Of a DNA stretch of 64,000 bases, positions 13,217-26,000 are shown piece by piece (positions within the stretch are counted from its first letter, which is position 1; each line of letters begins with the position of its first letter). The position numbers and the translations under genes were made by a program. The stretch comes from Varroa destructor (lineage: Eukaryota > Arthropoda > Arachnida > Mesostigmata > Varroidae), in assembly GCF_002443255.2 (NCBI RefSeq), contig NW_019211455.1, positions 22,915,126 through 22,979,125 of the forward strand. The letters are read 5' to 3'. Under the pieces are notes generated by a model that was not told the origin of the DNA, did not search any database, and saw only the letters and a program-made list of their open reading frames with translations.

Positions 13217-16200
13217 TTCTTTTTCATAAATTTCTCTAGCTCGGAGCCAGTCGATGTTCTGCTAGCAAAGAGTCGAGGAAATAACGCATAATTACATGAT
13301 CCATATGTTTAAAATGAAGGATGGCTTAGATTAAGAATTGTTGTTCTGTCTTGCTAATAGTAGATTATGTATTTTAAAGGAACAACAAGTTGTTATAAAC
13401 TGATCTTGCGTTACCAACGGATCGCCACATAGCAGCCATAAATGGTGACTGACTTTCGCTAATTTTAACTATTATTTAAAGCTTATATTTAGTTTATTTG
13501 ACTGAATCGATATTTTTTTTTTTATTAGCGCTCACTGCCCCAGCCCTCCGCCCGCTTTATTCTTGTTTCCATCGACAAAATCCGACTGAAATTCAATTTG
13601 CCCGAGGCAACGGATCCTTTCGACTACCAATTAGGTCAAAGCGAAGAAGATTTTGGAAAGAGATATTTTCGAAGAACCCCTTAGCTCCAAAAGTAACTTT
13701 ACAATCGGAGAAGGCGTCAGCGACAATTTGATCAGGCTCAAGAAATGCGTAGTCTCGGAAAAGTTAAACTTTTTGGTTCTTTTTTGTTTTCCCTTGTCCG
13801 AAGGGTGCCATACCCTTCAAACGAGTTTACCCAAACAGTATTATTGATAATGAGGAAAAATTAGAAGGGTGGATATATAGTTTCAGCGTCTACTGGTTTC
13901 GCTGTGAGATCGAAAAGGTTAAGTAAAGCGACTGTTAGCGTTCAGAACGATGTTTTTCAAACACTTCTGTTCGGAAATCTTCTTACACTTATATTATATA
14001 GAGTATAGCAACTGATCATTTGCAGCCAATTGCTAACACCAGATGTCGCTACAGTTCAGCCTGATAAACACTGATAACTCATTCACTTTTTCTAATTAAG
14101 TACGCTACGTAATTTGGTTGATTCTTATGTATGCTTCTCTAACGCAATAATTATACGTCTGGTTTAGTAGGATTATTAGTTAATTAACTGAATTACTAGG
14201 ATATTAAGTATTGCATAAATAAATGCTCTTTGCTGTAGAAACAATACGATAATGTACCGCTTTGTCAGTTACAATAGCCCTTGCGTTGCTAGCATTATCT
14301 CTTTTTGAATCTAATCAAAGTTGAGGGATATGAGGTGTCCAGAGTTAACACGTGATTGTTTAGTATTAAAATCGCACTTGCCGCTCTACTACTAAGGTGT
14401 TACCGAATACAGTCGGTAGATAGAAGAATAGGGATCCCACAAGTGTTCGGCGACAGCTGCTCTAAAAAGTCTCCTGGACTAGCCTTGATGATATATGTAC
14501 TTCACGCACGATCGCATGTGATAATTTTGCACGCGCCGCGAGCAACATTTCCGCTTGTATATAGTACATGACAGCATGTCGGTTCATCACTGCTAGAAGG
14601 CATTCATCGTAATACCTATTAAAATAAGATATTTATGTGACAGGATAGGGATGTAGGCGTCTATGTTTATCCTATCTTGAATCAAAATTACGTTATTCGG
14701 CAGAGGCATGGTTCGTTTTTTTCTTGTGTCTTTGATCAAGCTTGATAGGTTACCCGCGGCTTAGCATAGTGATTTCTCGGCATGACATGTCAAATGAACG
14801 CTCGTTCCTCACGAGGCATCGCTTTCGGTCACTCTGGTTCCAGCAAGCCGACAACAATAAGAATACTCCAACGCAGACGACACCTCCCGTCTCGCTACGA
14901 CCCCCTTCTGGTCTTCGGTCCTGAAAGTTAGCAGATAAGGTTAAATGCAGTTTTGCTTTCTTGAAGGACTGGCTTCGACTATGGTCAGCAGACGATGGCC
15001 TAGTTTATCGTAGAGGTTAACCAAATCCGATCCTTAGAGCGGGGTAGCAGTCATGTATGTATGAGAAGAACTGAATAGAACTTAAACGAACTTTTCACCA
15101 TCTTAAACAATATACCCGACTCGAAGCGGAGTGTGGCAAGGCCCATTTTTGAACCTACATCGTCTTACGTAGTTTAAAGTTCGGTGAACAAACGCGTGAC
15201 CATGGCGCCGTTACAGCGATCTTCCACTATCTTAAAAGGACAAATTACAAGAGTCAGGAGGGACTGCAAGTCGCTGGGCTAAGAAATAGTATGGGGAATG
15301 GCCGAACTGATGTTATGGGATTGCCATCCTGGATTGTCTAGTAACGCCAATCATATCTATCACAGAACTACTAATTTTTTCTCACGAATACCCAAGAATG
15401 CAGCACCGAGAATATACCTCGACATTTGTTTCGCTTCCTAAAATAACTTATTTATATTATTATTATATTATATTTAATTTTATTATGGTCTGGATGTGAA
15501 CATTTGTTTATTGTGTCTGCGTAGATCGAGCTTTCTTCGGGTATTTTTCTCTGTATGCCTGCACCGCGGTCCTTGTATGTCGTGATGTTAGATTAATTAA
15601 ATGCTGAAGATTATTAATGCTATTTCTAAAAGGGCGCAATCACATATATAGTTAATAAATCTTGTAATACTGTATAACGAACCACGTTCACACCACCTGT
15701 AATCTTTCAGTAAAAACAAAGTAGCACGATTAATTGCCCGTACTAAATCTCGTTATATGTTACACTGATTCTTCCCTCTTCCTTCCATTTATTTAGAATT
15801 ACTGAATATTGCTTTGGACTAGTACATAATCAAAATCTAAATCTCATGCCATCTTTACCTATTTGTTACTTTGACCTTTTACTAAATCGCAACATTCGTT
15901 GAAGAAAACTTTGTTGTGCCAGAGTTAACACTGGACGCATTTCGTGTAGGACACACAGCTCTACCAGTTTGTACCTGTAGTACATAGGACTGAAAAATTG
16001 GCTTGCGTGTGAAATTTCGATTCGAAATCCATTTCGACTTTCTGTCAGACGGTAGACATCCAGGATAAGGACACATCGTCCACGTGTCTGCAAAACAAGG
16101 ACAACTCTATTATTCGCTTCGATGCACTGATCATGCACTCATGATACTAGTGCTAAATAGACCAAGGTTTGTCTTCTTATACTTTTTACATTAAAAAGAT

Positions 16201-16914
16201 TTATACATTGTATACTTTTTGTGTATCATATACTTAACTCAAGTACCGCAGAATATGATATTGTTTCTGCTATTCCAAGAATGGGAACAAGAACTGGTTT
16301 ACAGCTGAACTTCGCCAAGGATGAATAAGGCTTTTCAGTTAAACTAAAGATGAAATATGTGAAGATTCCTAGCTATTCAGATTTGTTTATTAGTTGATAA
16401 TGGTAATATCACCACACTAATTAAATGATGTGGGGAAGATTACAAACGGTCCACAAAAAAATGCATAGTTCCTTGAAATTATTGATTTGCTGACACGGTT
16501 AGCCTAGGTGTGTCTATATTTCGCTGAATATTATTATATTTTAATACATAAGTACATAAGCCGATTTCGAAGCCGAAACAAGGATACTGTAAAGTATATG
16601 CCGCATGAGATGAATGCCTTATGCTCAAAAATATTATGTTTGCTCAATTTTTCACCCTCGTTTCGTCCTGATACAATGACTATTCGATCAATAAACAGGT
16701 TTTTTGCTGCTATGAAGCGATGATTTTTACATGCGAAAGTTACTAGTAACTAAATATGTGCTTCAATACCTAAGAAGTCACGCACTCTGACCTAACGGTT
16801 GAATCGATAAAGTATACTGTCGCTGATAATATAAAAGCTTAAAATCTAACCTGATAAAACTACACGATCGAGTAAAAATTATTCTTCACGAACTCAATCC
16901 ATACATAGGCGTAC

Positions 16915-17065
16915 CTATCTATCCTATCCTATCTATCCTATCATATCTATCCTATCATATCTATCCTATCCTATCTATCCAATCCTATCTATCTATCAGG
17001 ATCTATCTATCTATCTATCAGGATCTATCTTTTTATCTATCTATCCGGATCTATCTATCTATCCT

Positions 17066-17104
<39 letters not shown>

Positions 17105-17191
17105 CCTGATAGATAGATAGATAGATCCTGATAGATAGATAGATCCTGATAGATAGATAGATCCGGATAGATAGATAAAAAGATAGATCCT
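16915..17191. repeat. (TATC)n/(GATA)n tetranucleotide block
   Basis: The block starts as degenerate CTATCCTATCATAT-like units on the left, becomes regular CTAT units, and then switches polarity near 17064 to GATA units. It is punctuated by CCTGATAG and CCGGATAG interruptions and runs into the N gap. The switch in strand of the repeat unit makes the block an inverted array rather than a plain microsatellite. A long minus-strand frame runs through it only because the unit lacks stops in that frame; it is not a gene. Confidence 0.95.
17020..17191. repeat. 44-bp perfect inverted repeat within the GATA block
   Basis: Bases 17020-17063 are the exact reverse complement of 17148-17191, including two non-repeat landmarks (the CCGG interruption and the five-base T or A run). 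The arms are separated by 84 bp of GATA-type repeat. The landmarks show that the arms are copies of each other and not merely two microsatellites of opposite polarity. The right arm is cut by the gap, so the true arm may be longer. Either a real inverted duplication or a fold-back assembly or read artefact would produce this. Confidence 0.9.
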
Positions 17192-17216
17192 NNNNNNNNN
17201 NNNNNNNNNNNNNNNN
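17192..17216. other. assembly gap (25 N)
   Basis: Twenty-five unknown bases. They fall exactly between an inverted tetranucleotide array and a 60-bp tandem repeat, so the true missing length is probably unrelated to 25. Repeat copies may be missing. Confidence 0.99.
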
Positions 17217-17336
17217 AGGACGACCCTTTCGGGGCTAACTGCGTTGTGCTTCACACTCGTGAAACCCACTTCGACGAGGACGACCCTTTCGGGGCTAACT
17301 GCGTTGTGCTTCACACTCGTGAAACCCACTTCGACG
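17217..17336. repeat. 60-bp minisatellite, two exact copies
   Basis: Bases 17217-17276 and 17277-17336 are identical, and the first begins at the edge of the gap. The unit is GC-rich relative to its surroundings. Because 60 is a multiple of three, any frame through it repeats every 20 residues. At least one frame on each strand is open through both copies; the minus-strand frame continues to 17386 without a stop. I recognise no domain in either reading. The array probably continues into the gap, and its full copy number cannot be known from here. Confidence 0.95.
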
Positions 17337-18613
17337 GCGAGGGCGGTGACAGCAGAAGCTGTGTCCGCGATTGTCGCTCCGTGCAACAGTAGCAGGAACG
17401 GATAGCGGCCCGCATCTCTAATCTTATCAGCTGTTCCATTTCAAATATTTATATATATGCGCATTAATAACTATGCGTATCTAGCACTTTGCATTGTCCG
17501 CCGTCGTAACGATGCAAAATCTGAGCTAACCTGAGAGAGTTACGTAAATACGAGTACGCATACTACGTACTCCTATATCGCCTGACTATATATATGATAA
17601 ATTAAGTAAATAGCATTAGTACCTATCAAAAATAGGCTATGCAACGCGCTTTAATAGTTATTGCGATGATGTGTGGCTTATGGTCAAGGTAAAAGCCAGC
17701 TGCTTGAAACAACATTTAACTGCAAAGCCCGGAACATGTTATGCTCGTGCAAAGTACTATGAGTAAAATTTTCGGTTAACCTTCTCTATTCGGCTCGGCA
17801 AAATGGCAAAAATAATTATTTTTTGTCACTACGTACACTCTAGTAATTGGGCTGCCAGGAGAGTCAAGATAACATAGTAATCAGTAATGCCAGTCAGGAA
17901 CTAGACTCCAAAAGTGTTACAGTTTAACAAACAGTCTGCGAGCAAACGTTGGCGTTCTTTTTCACCCAAAACAAAAACCCAGTTCGTTTTTTTGCCCCAA
18001 AGACCCCTCGTCGGTTCTGCAGAAAATCAACTATGCATACTTGCCCATGACGCCGCAAACAATAGCGTAAGTAGTTACATAAATCTGTGTAAGAGAGAGT
18101 GTGTGAAAGGCCCTTGTGTATACATCTATATGGTCGTACTGTTGGCCAACGAGCTCTTTTGAGTGATGCTATGCTATTTCAACGCGGCATATAAGGAACG
18201 TCGAGGACTTGTGGCCCTGAGCGAGCGTCACTGGTTGCGGCCGTCGCGGTCAACCCATAAAAAGAGGCCGGCCGTATCGTTTTCGTTGAATCGCTCGTTG
18301 TGCTTGGGACATGTTTTGCACAACAAAGGAATATACCAAACCCGTACTGAAAGCTGTGCCGACCATTTTCTGCCCAGATTACTGGCACTGAAGATATGCC
18401 GGTATGAAGAATATTAATACTGAACTATTATTGAATGCGTCACGTTAGTATGCTTTGTTTGTCTAGATGGAACCCGGTGCACCTGATTGATTGGATTGCA
18501 AGAGACCCTGAGGAGCAATCTATAAAGCGGCAAGAGCAAACAACAATAAAAATGTCCAATGCAATGCCAACATTATGGAAACGTAACAAATATTAAAACA
18601 TAAAACGCAATTA

Positions 18614-18817
18614 TTGAAAGGCGTTCTACTAGCGCTTACAAACATTGACGAACAAGATCTTTTGATGAAGACTGTAATGAATCTAAAATCAGAAATAAAA
18701 TTAATCAATCAGAGAATCAATGAGATGTATGAAATTTCACAAAAAAAACATTCATCTATTATACATTGCATAAGTACTCACATAATACAACCCTATACTG
18801 TCCACGACGCTGAATGA
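18614..18817 (+). CDS. unrecognised frame with coiled-coil-like heptads (doubtful)
   Basis: A 67-codon frame opens at a TTG codon with no ATG at that position; the first ATG is at about residue 18. Residues roughly 10-45 are rich in Leu, Ile and Met spaced like heptads between charged residues (for example LLMKTVMNLKSEIKLINQRI), which predicts an amphipathic helix or coiled coil. Such segments occur in many unrelated proteins, including transposon-derived ones. The surrounding DNA is AT-rich, and no promoter or clear splice sites were recognised. It may be a chance frame; I cannot name a family. Confidence 0.12.
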   Translation: MKGVLLALTNIDEQDLLMKTVMNLKSEIKLINQRINEMYEISQKKHSSIIHCISTHIIQPYTVHDAE

Positions 18818-21447
18818 ATCTGAAATACATATACTGATTTCATGATACAACTATTACGTACTACCTAATAAATGTTATATTTGTATTTAAGGGAGCCGCT
18901 CGATTAATTGTGTAATAACTTTCTCTTAAGTGGAAAAAACTCTACGCCTTCTTTAAACGGACATAGTCTCTGAGTAGCTCGAAAGCTTGAACAATGATCA
19001 CCTGATCCAACCTTCCAGATGGCTCGTGGCAGTATTGAAGCAGGAGGGATAATGAGGTGAGACTTTTCCATGAGGTATGATGTCTGACAAGGCACGGACT
19101 ACGGCTATATGGCTGAATGTACTTGTCATATAACGAAACGATGACTATGCTACTGCCGTAACGTGCCCTACTGAGCTATACCACAATGTCTTGGGTGCCA
19201 CCGTGAAAATGAGTCTAGTGCAATCTCATACCGACGCAAGGTTTACAGCCAAGCGTGACACGATAGTTGTCAATTTTTAATTTTTACATAAAACAGAGAA
19301 GAGCCAAGAGCCAACTTGCCGAACAGATCTACCAGGTAAATGCAGTCTGATAAATACCGGTTATCACGATAAGAAATTGTCCAATATTTTGAACTGCTTA
19401 TGGCCAAACAACGGATTGATAATGGAAGGTTGTAGTTCAGTATAGCGTCTCAGGGATATTTTATTGCATTCAGGGTATGATTGCGGATTTTATTCAAGGT
19501 AGTGCTTTCTATTATCCTATATATCAATAAAAAGCTTTTTTTTGGCCTACTCAACATTTGTAGACAATCGCAACCCTACTGTTGGCATTTTCTAGACTGA
19601 ACCACCAGTTATTATCAGTTGTCCTGTATTTGCCTGATTAAAAGTTATTGCTATCAACTGTGTGTATGTGTGCGTTGCTCGTAGCAAACGAATCGACTTC
19701 GTTCGTTTAGTCGAATCGTGTAAGGGATTCACTTGTACGTTCTCAGCTGTCGCAAGTCGCTGATGGCTATCTTCGTGTGATCGTTTCGGGAGTACACCCG
19801 CCGATGTCGTGCCTGCTTCACTGAAGCCGGCAGGCGTTGGGGTGAGCAACCTCTGATTGGTTCAGATTAATTGGCAGCACGGACTCTCCTTCCTTTCAGG
19901 TTTCTGTTCCTTCGTGACACTAAAAAAGCGTGTGGCATCTGGGCTTATGAGAACAGGAGAACAAAGTGCCGAAATCGAGGAGCAGAACATGGGACAGAAA
20001 ACCTCTCAGAAAAGGCCAAAGGAGTCTGGCAGGAAGGACGGAGCTGGGCAAGCGGTGAGGGAGCAGTTGAGCGGAGGAGCCGTTATAGGTGCAACTATCG
20101 ACTACAAGCAGAAGCAGAACAGACTGGCTATCCATTTACCCCGTTGGAAATGGCTTCCACACCGACACAGCGGTCCGACTGGCGGAGGCCTGCGGTCGCA
20201 GTGATACGATCTCTGGAAGAATGACAATAGCAGTCCATGTTGTAATCGTGACTGATGGCCTTTCTTGTTTGCATCGACCACGTTTTCTTGGTGTTTTTTT
20301 CTGCTGCACTCCCTTTTACTATCGCGCTTCCTCCCCCCATCTCTCTCTCTCAGTCGGTTTATACGTCAGGTCTCTCTCCCGTTACAGCAAAAGGCGCAGA
20401 TGGCTCAAAAAGGCAAATAATGTAAACGACAAATTAAAAGAAAAGGTCGGCCATCAGTTTCGGAGGTGACGGCTCCATGTAAAGGGACTTGTTTTCTGTG
20501 TTTATGTAATCTCTGCTGTTAGTCCCGAAATTGTAGCAACTGAACCTGCGGCTCCTAACATATTCAATGTACTAGTAAAAATTGGATAGAAACAATCTTA
20601 GCGCCGCAGTTGCACCTACGAAAAAAAAGGGACGAAATTCAGATCTATTTTTGTGGTTGTCCAACCTTTTAATAAAGTCTGCTCGACTTGATTGATACAT
20701 GCATAGTCTAGAGGGAATGTCTCAGTAGATAAGCAGTTTTTTTACGGCGTAAGTAGATAATATGGCTTCCATACGGAAATATTAGCTACTTTGAGTCGCA
20801 AGGATTTAGACTTGCCTAATTGATAGGTTCAGTGATTGACCTAAGTGGTAATTTAATAAGCTAGGTCGAAAATCTAAATTAATCTTGAGTCTCTAAATAA
20901 ATAAAATAGTTCCTGGCTCTACTGATCTCAGTGGCTTGCCGTATCTGCCAAGCACATTTGTGGCTTTGGATTGTCCTCGTACGTAGTTGTTTCCTTCATG
21001 CGGGAGGCCAGAAAATCAAGAAATGTAAGGCGAAGCGCTGAGGTGATTAGGCTCAAAAACGACCAGAGTCTTGCTGGCCGAGATTTCGGGGGACAAATCG
21101 AATAACTGCCAGTCATCTATCTGTTCTATCGCGTTCGACAAACGCAAATTTGAGTTTCATAGGTTAATGTATAGTCCACTTGCGTGCCAACGCCGCCGCA
21201 TTTGCCAATGCATGCTGGAATACTATAAGCAGTGATCGTCATCATGGGCGTGCACATCAACGTTCTCTTCTAGATGCTGAATAGATCACGCTATATCGTT
21301 TACGGCACCAGCGTCAGCTATGTGGAGGCTTTAGGGGGAGACGGCCGTCGTTTTCAATTGATGCTTTCACGTCTTCGTGTCCTCACATTCCATATAGGCC
21401 ATATTATGACTGTAGGCAGTGCGTATTTATCATCTAATTAATAATTC

Positions 21448-21469
21448 AAAAAAAAAAAAAAAAAAAAAA
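21448..21469. repeat. poly-A run (22)
   Basis: Twenty-two uninterrupted A bases, followed after GG by six more. It could be the tail of a decayed retroposon. No body with a recognisable domain and no flanking duplication is visible upstream. Confidence 0.9.
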
Positions 21470-22978
21470 GGAAAAAAGCTACTGTAAGATCTTGTTCTAT
21501 GTAGCAGCAGCAGTATTTTGACCGCCCTGTTTGTTCTGACAGGTATCCAGCTTATTTCTCATCGGACTCGTCCGCCGCTTCGCAACTTCAAAGCCTACAC
21601 AGGTCTAAGGACGTGATCGTTGAGTCTACTGCCAAAGGTGATGGCGGTGACGGTGGTATTGCTTGTGAGAACAGGCGCCCGAAAGCGAGATTATAATGCG
21701 CGGTGACGGTGTTTTTATTTTTTTCATCCAATAGGCTTTAGGAATCTCGTACCCCGAACCGTCGTTGTAGCCTTGTTGTGCTAGCCGGCTTAATTGTCAT
21801 GAATACTATGGCAGCTACTATTGCGATACTTAACAGACTGCGCATCAGATATGCTGTATGGCCTGTCGGCAGGCCGCTTAAAGCAATACAAAACAATTGC
21901 ATTGAATCGGTGCTAAGCGAGCTAGCTCGCTTTCAATGAACTTCTGCCAGGTAAGCAAGTAGTATATGATTAGCCAATGGCGAGATCACTACTGTAAGCG
22001 TTGATGTAAATGACACCCACTCAGGCTGGCAACGTTTGACTTTTCTTTTACATAGGAGGACCTAGAAAAAAAAAGGTAAGGAACAAACAGAAAGAAGGGT
22101 AGCTTATGCACCGACGAAAGAAGTCCACTACTACCTAAGAACACAGAACATTTTAACGAGACACGTAAAGGCTTACGGCGCGAGAATCGTAGCGAAAGCA
22201 GCTATCGAGACGCTCGTCAGGTGCGATATACGGTGCTGGCCGTATATCATAGATATTGTATTACAGTTCTCTGCAGACTAACAATGTTGGACCTTTTAAA
22301 TATTTTTTTGCATATTCGAAATAAAACAAAAAAAAGGGGGGCGTGAGTGCGCTGATGCTGCTCAGAATGATAATGTTGATTATAGACGAGAGGCTACACG
22401 GTAGATTCGATTGGAGTGACAAACACCCAGGTTGGCTGATGTTAATACAACAGTTGGGCTAACAAAACAATTTGAAACAGAGAGGATACTAGAAAATGGC
22501 GTAGTAAATTATCGAATGCTTTGTTTTATTGATTACGGGCATTAAGAGAAAAGGCAGCGACGGATGAAGAAGACAAGCGATCGTGTTTGAATTAACAGCT
22601 TAATTAGCACAATCTATTTAATCGCCACATAATAAATATACGAAGGACTACCTTGCAGGTATGGCCATGTGCCACTGAACTCGTCGTATTCTGTCATCTA
22701 TTTGTCCGGCAGGTATCTTAACCCTTGCGACATAACCCTGTTGGGGGCAAGCGGAAAGATGGGCGTTCAAACTGCCCCTTGACTATCAATTTGAAGTGCA
22801 CCTAAATTTTATTAAAATCTCAGTACATGCGGCGCTGCTGCTGCTGTTGTAGCCGTTTCTGCTCTGACTTTTGTTAAAGCGTAATTCGTCTGTCATCACC
22901 GGACTACTAAGAAATGCTTCGTCGGGTGATCGTCGAAAGAAGAGAGATCTACAAGCTGCTTCGAACTAGCAATAACAA

Positions 22979-23016
22979 TCGCGACAAAGACAGCGCTAGT
23001 GCTGTCTTTGCCGCGA
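22979..23016. repeat. 38-bp near-perfect palindrome
   Basis: The two halves of 22979-23016 pair base for base around the centre at 22997/22998. There are 17 Watson-Crick pairs, one G-T pair and one mismatch (22984/23011). It contains AAAGACAGC and its complement GCTGTCTTT. As RNA it would form a tight hairpin, slightly more stable from the plus strand. Open frames cross it on both strands but show no domain. It lies at the edge of a GC-rich triplet patch. Confidence 0.9.
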
Positions 23017-26000
23017 CGGCGGCGGCGCGTCACACTGCTGAATATCCTAGGGCTTCTGTCATCAACGCTTCCATCGACAACATCGCCATTGCAATACGAT
23101 GAGGTGATACGCACACTTACACGGAACGATGCTGGACTCAGCACATTACCGCTGTCTGAGCTACCAGCGGCGCTGCTGGCTTTACTGCTTTAGGCTGTTT
23201 TATCCGATGATGATAATAGCTCTTGTTACCGTCGAACCCTAAGCTGAGAAATTGTTTATCAATGATACGCCTGACTGCTTACCTGCCCCAACCTTTTGGA
23301 CGACTTGCGTTTGCACGGGACCAGCCAAGCCAGCTTTCTCTATGAAAGTGGCACGAGCGGCCGCTTTGTAGAACTAGCCGAGCTTTTGGCCAGCAACCCT
23401 CTGGGCAAGTAGCCCCAGCACGCTGCTCGACCCGGGTAGACTCGGCAAAGCTAGGTTGCTGTGGCAGAGAGTTCGGTCTGTTTGCCAGTGCCAGAAAGAG
23501 AAGGTACTGACTAACCGGCAGGCGAGCAGGCCGAACGGCTGGCCGACGGAAGATACCTGCGTATGGAAACGGCTGCCGGAGGACGGGACAACAATCGGCT
23601 CGTGATAGATGGATGGATATATAGAAACATTAATGGCAATGACGGACCGGTTTGTGTGTACCTGGCTGGCTGGTTGGCCGGCCGGCCTACTAGCTAGATT
23701 GCTTGCTGGTTGCTAGCCAGACTGATCTGCTAGATTTCGTTTTTGACGATGGGGCCTCATTGCAACGACTATGGCTGCATGGAGGCAATGCGTCATAGAC
23801 GTTCTATCCTATTCTGTTTTATCTGGTGCGCCTACCGTGGAGAAGGCTGGCGGCTTATACCGATACACCTAGTGTAGAATAGAAAGGCATCGCGCGCAAG
23901 GGTGGCTGGCGGGTAAGGGAGAGTGAGAGAACAGAAGACACAGATAGACTTTTCTAACGGTCGTCTTGCCACTGCTTGTCTCTTGAAAGACAGGAGAAAT
24001 CTCTGACCTCCCGCCTGAGCCCCGTTCAGAAATCAAATAGATCATTAATCGCACTTCCATTTCACTGCCTGCAGGTGTTTCGCCCATGCCGTCGTTGTAA
24101 GCATAAGAAATCAGGAGCTACGAGGCGACGCCAGCGCCTTCATTGTATTAAATGTTCATATAGAACTTAAACTGTTATCATTTTATAGATAATACACGTC
24201 GGTAACTCTGTGTCCTCTATGTAGATAGGTGTTGCCTAGGATAGGTGTTACGTCCAACTGCGAACAACGAAAACGCAACTAGCTTTTGCTCGTCGGATCT
24301 CTTTCGTTGTTTCAGAGCTATTCATTGATCACCAGCAAAGAAAAGAAAGTTCCAAAAGTCAATCAAGTTATTGGAGGTACTCGTCGTTTATTTTGCTAGC
24401 AGGATAATGATAATAGATGGATTGAAGGTGGGACACATCAAATTGTAGGACGAATTAATAGACTGAAATGCTAATAATAGTGTTTGTTAGCCTTATTAAA
24501 AGCCATTGGGCTTTTTGCGGAATTTTATAACCTTCTAGAGCATATAGAAGTATGACTAGACTTTGGTAAGATGAGGAGGAATACGAGGCGTGTCTAGCAA
24601 CGCTGAGTCTAGGGATGTGACGCATTCTGAAGTTCGGCGGAAAAGAACCAAGACCTGAAGGAGCAACGACCTTTTTTTCACAACACCTGAAGGTCGCTAT
24701 TGTTATCAATAAATGTACGGTACTGGCTTTTTTAAATCGTAATTGATTGCAAATATTTCAAAATTGTTCCTAAAGCCGGACACTTCAGGCGAATGGCAGG
24801 ATTGTAATTGTGCTTATCTACACCCTTTTTACGCGATATCACTTCAAATAAAGCTGGATAGAACGAGAAGCAGCGATGCGCGCCACTGCACCTCGTAACG
24901 ATTCGTTGAGTTGGCACTCTCGCCGACCTCTTTCATGGTCAATGCAATCAACGTAGCCTCAATTGCCGAAATTTTGCGACCAAAAGCGGTCACGTCTGAG
25001 CCACAGCTCACCGTTGCGTGATAGCGAAACGCGTCGCTTGTCTTCGATATTGGCACAAATGGTAGCCTCGCGCTTCGTAAGGCAGCGTCTAGTGCTTGCG
25101 GCATTGTCGCAAGTTGCACATATCTTATCAACGGCGATGGAACGAGGCGATTATGGCACTTAACTCCCGTTCCGTTAACTAACTACCTGGTCTCGCTTAA
25201 CGTGAATATGTCCATGGGCAAGATAATTACCAAGATTGCAAGTTGAAGGAGCAGTAACAGAACCGGCGGCAGCAGCAATAGGAGTCACAAGCGTGTCACA
25301 CTAAAATGCCACCGCACAAACAGAGCAAACCCGATGGCAAACGCCGTGAGTCTGTCAAAATGCCCCTTCTAGGAGGAGAATTAACCCAGTTCTATTTCCA
25401 GCTAAGTGTACTGCTATGGTAAAGCATGGTAGATCCGACATGAATAGGCAACGGGACTGACTAAAAACAAGGTGATTATTGCCATATAGAATAAATATAA
25501 ATAATAAGGGTCGAAGTGTGTCGCAATATCTACCGTCAGGCCTCAACCGTTGGCGTCGACGAAACAATTATCAGGTCTAGCTGCCAAGTTTGTGGTCATC
25601 GATCCTGATGCAAACCAGTGTCACTGACCTTGTCTTATCTGCGTATTAGGTTGGCCTGTCGCAATTCAATGATCCGCAACGGAGTTATCTATTTACATTA
25701 TTCGAGCGCAGTCGTTATATCTATGTTATATCTACGCTATTCCAGTATGTAGTTGCATACCTACCTGTGCCGAAACAGGGACAACTATAGAATCATTGCT
25801 TTCCATCCGCTCAGTTTATGTGTGGCATCTGGTGAGGAAAAGTAATGTCTGTGCAATACAACGCAGTAGATTGCATTGTCTCGCTTACCTTGTACATTCC
25901 CATTCATTGACACTGCTGGCTAATTTTAGCAATCGTCCCTAAATAACCCTGATGCGCCACCGGCAGCTCAAACAGGTCGCAACGAACAGCCTTACTTTGT

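Larger units (their letters stand above)
7900..16911. other. AT-leaning non-coding stretch
   Basis: No gene is supported. Notable items are a 15-base poly-T at 8589-8603, a 10-bp tandem duplication (AAACTCGGCC) at 10824-10843, a small inverted/direct repeat cluster at 11452-11483, and a (TA)10 microsatellite at 13197-13216. An AT-rich ATT/TATTA patch lies near 15450-15480. A minus-strand frame of 71 codons (7935-8150) begins with ATG and has even amino-acid composition, but it matches no family I recognise, so it is not called as a gene. Confidence 0.5.
17400..22800. other. non-coding stretch with stop-poor patch
   Basis: No gene is supported. At 19592-20470 several overlapping frames of 70-126 codons are open on both strands at once, which reflects stop-poor composition. 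A 22-base poly-A lies at 21448-21469. The 12-base word GCGGTGACGGTG occurs at 21644 and again at 21700. A 9-bp perfect inverted repeat with a 6-base loop occupies 22225-22248 (GATATACGG/CCGTATATC). A coiled-coil-like frame at 18614-18817 is listed separately. Confidence 0.5.

Noticed and set aside
17051..17386. 111-codon minus-strand frame running through the N gap into the GATA array
   Set aside because: More than half of it is tetranucleotide repeat and unknown bases. Only the 60-bp repeat portion is worth attention, and that is reported as a repeat.
19857..20469. Three overlapping plus-strand frames of 115-126 codons, with others on the minus strand
   Set aside because: Several frames on both strands are open at once, which indicates stop-poor sequence. 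None of the translations shows a recognisable motif.
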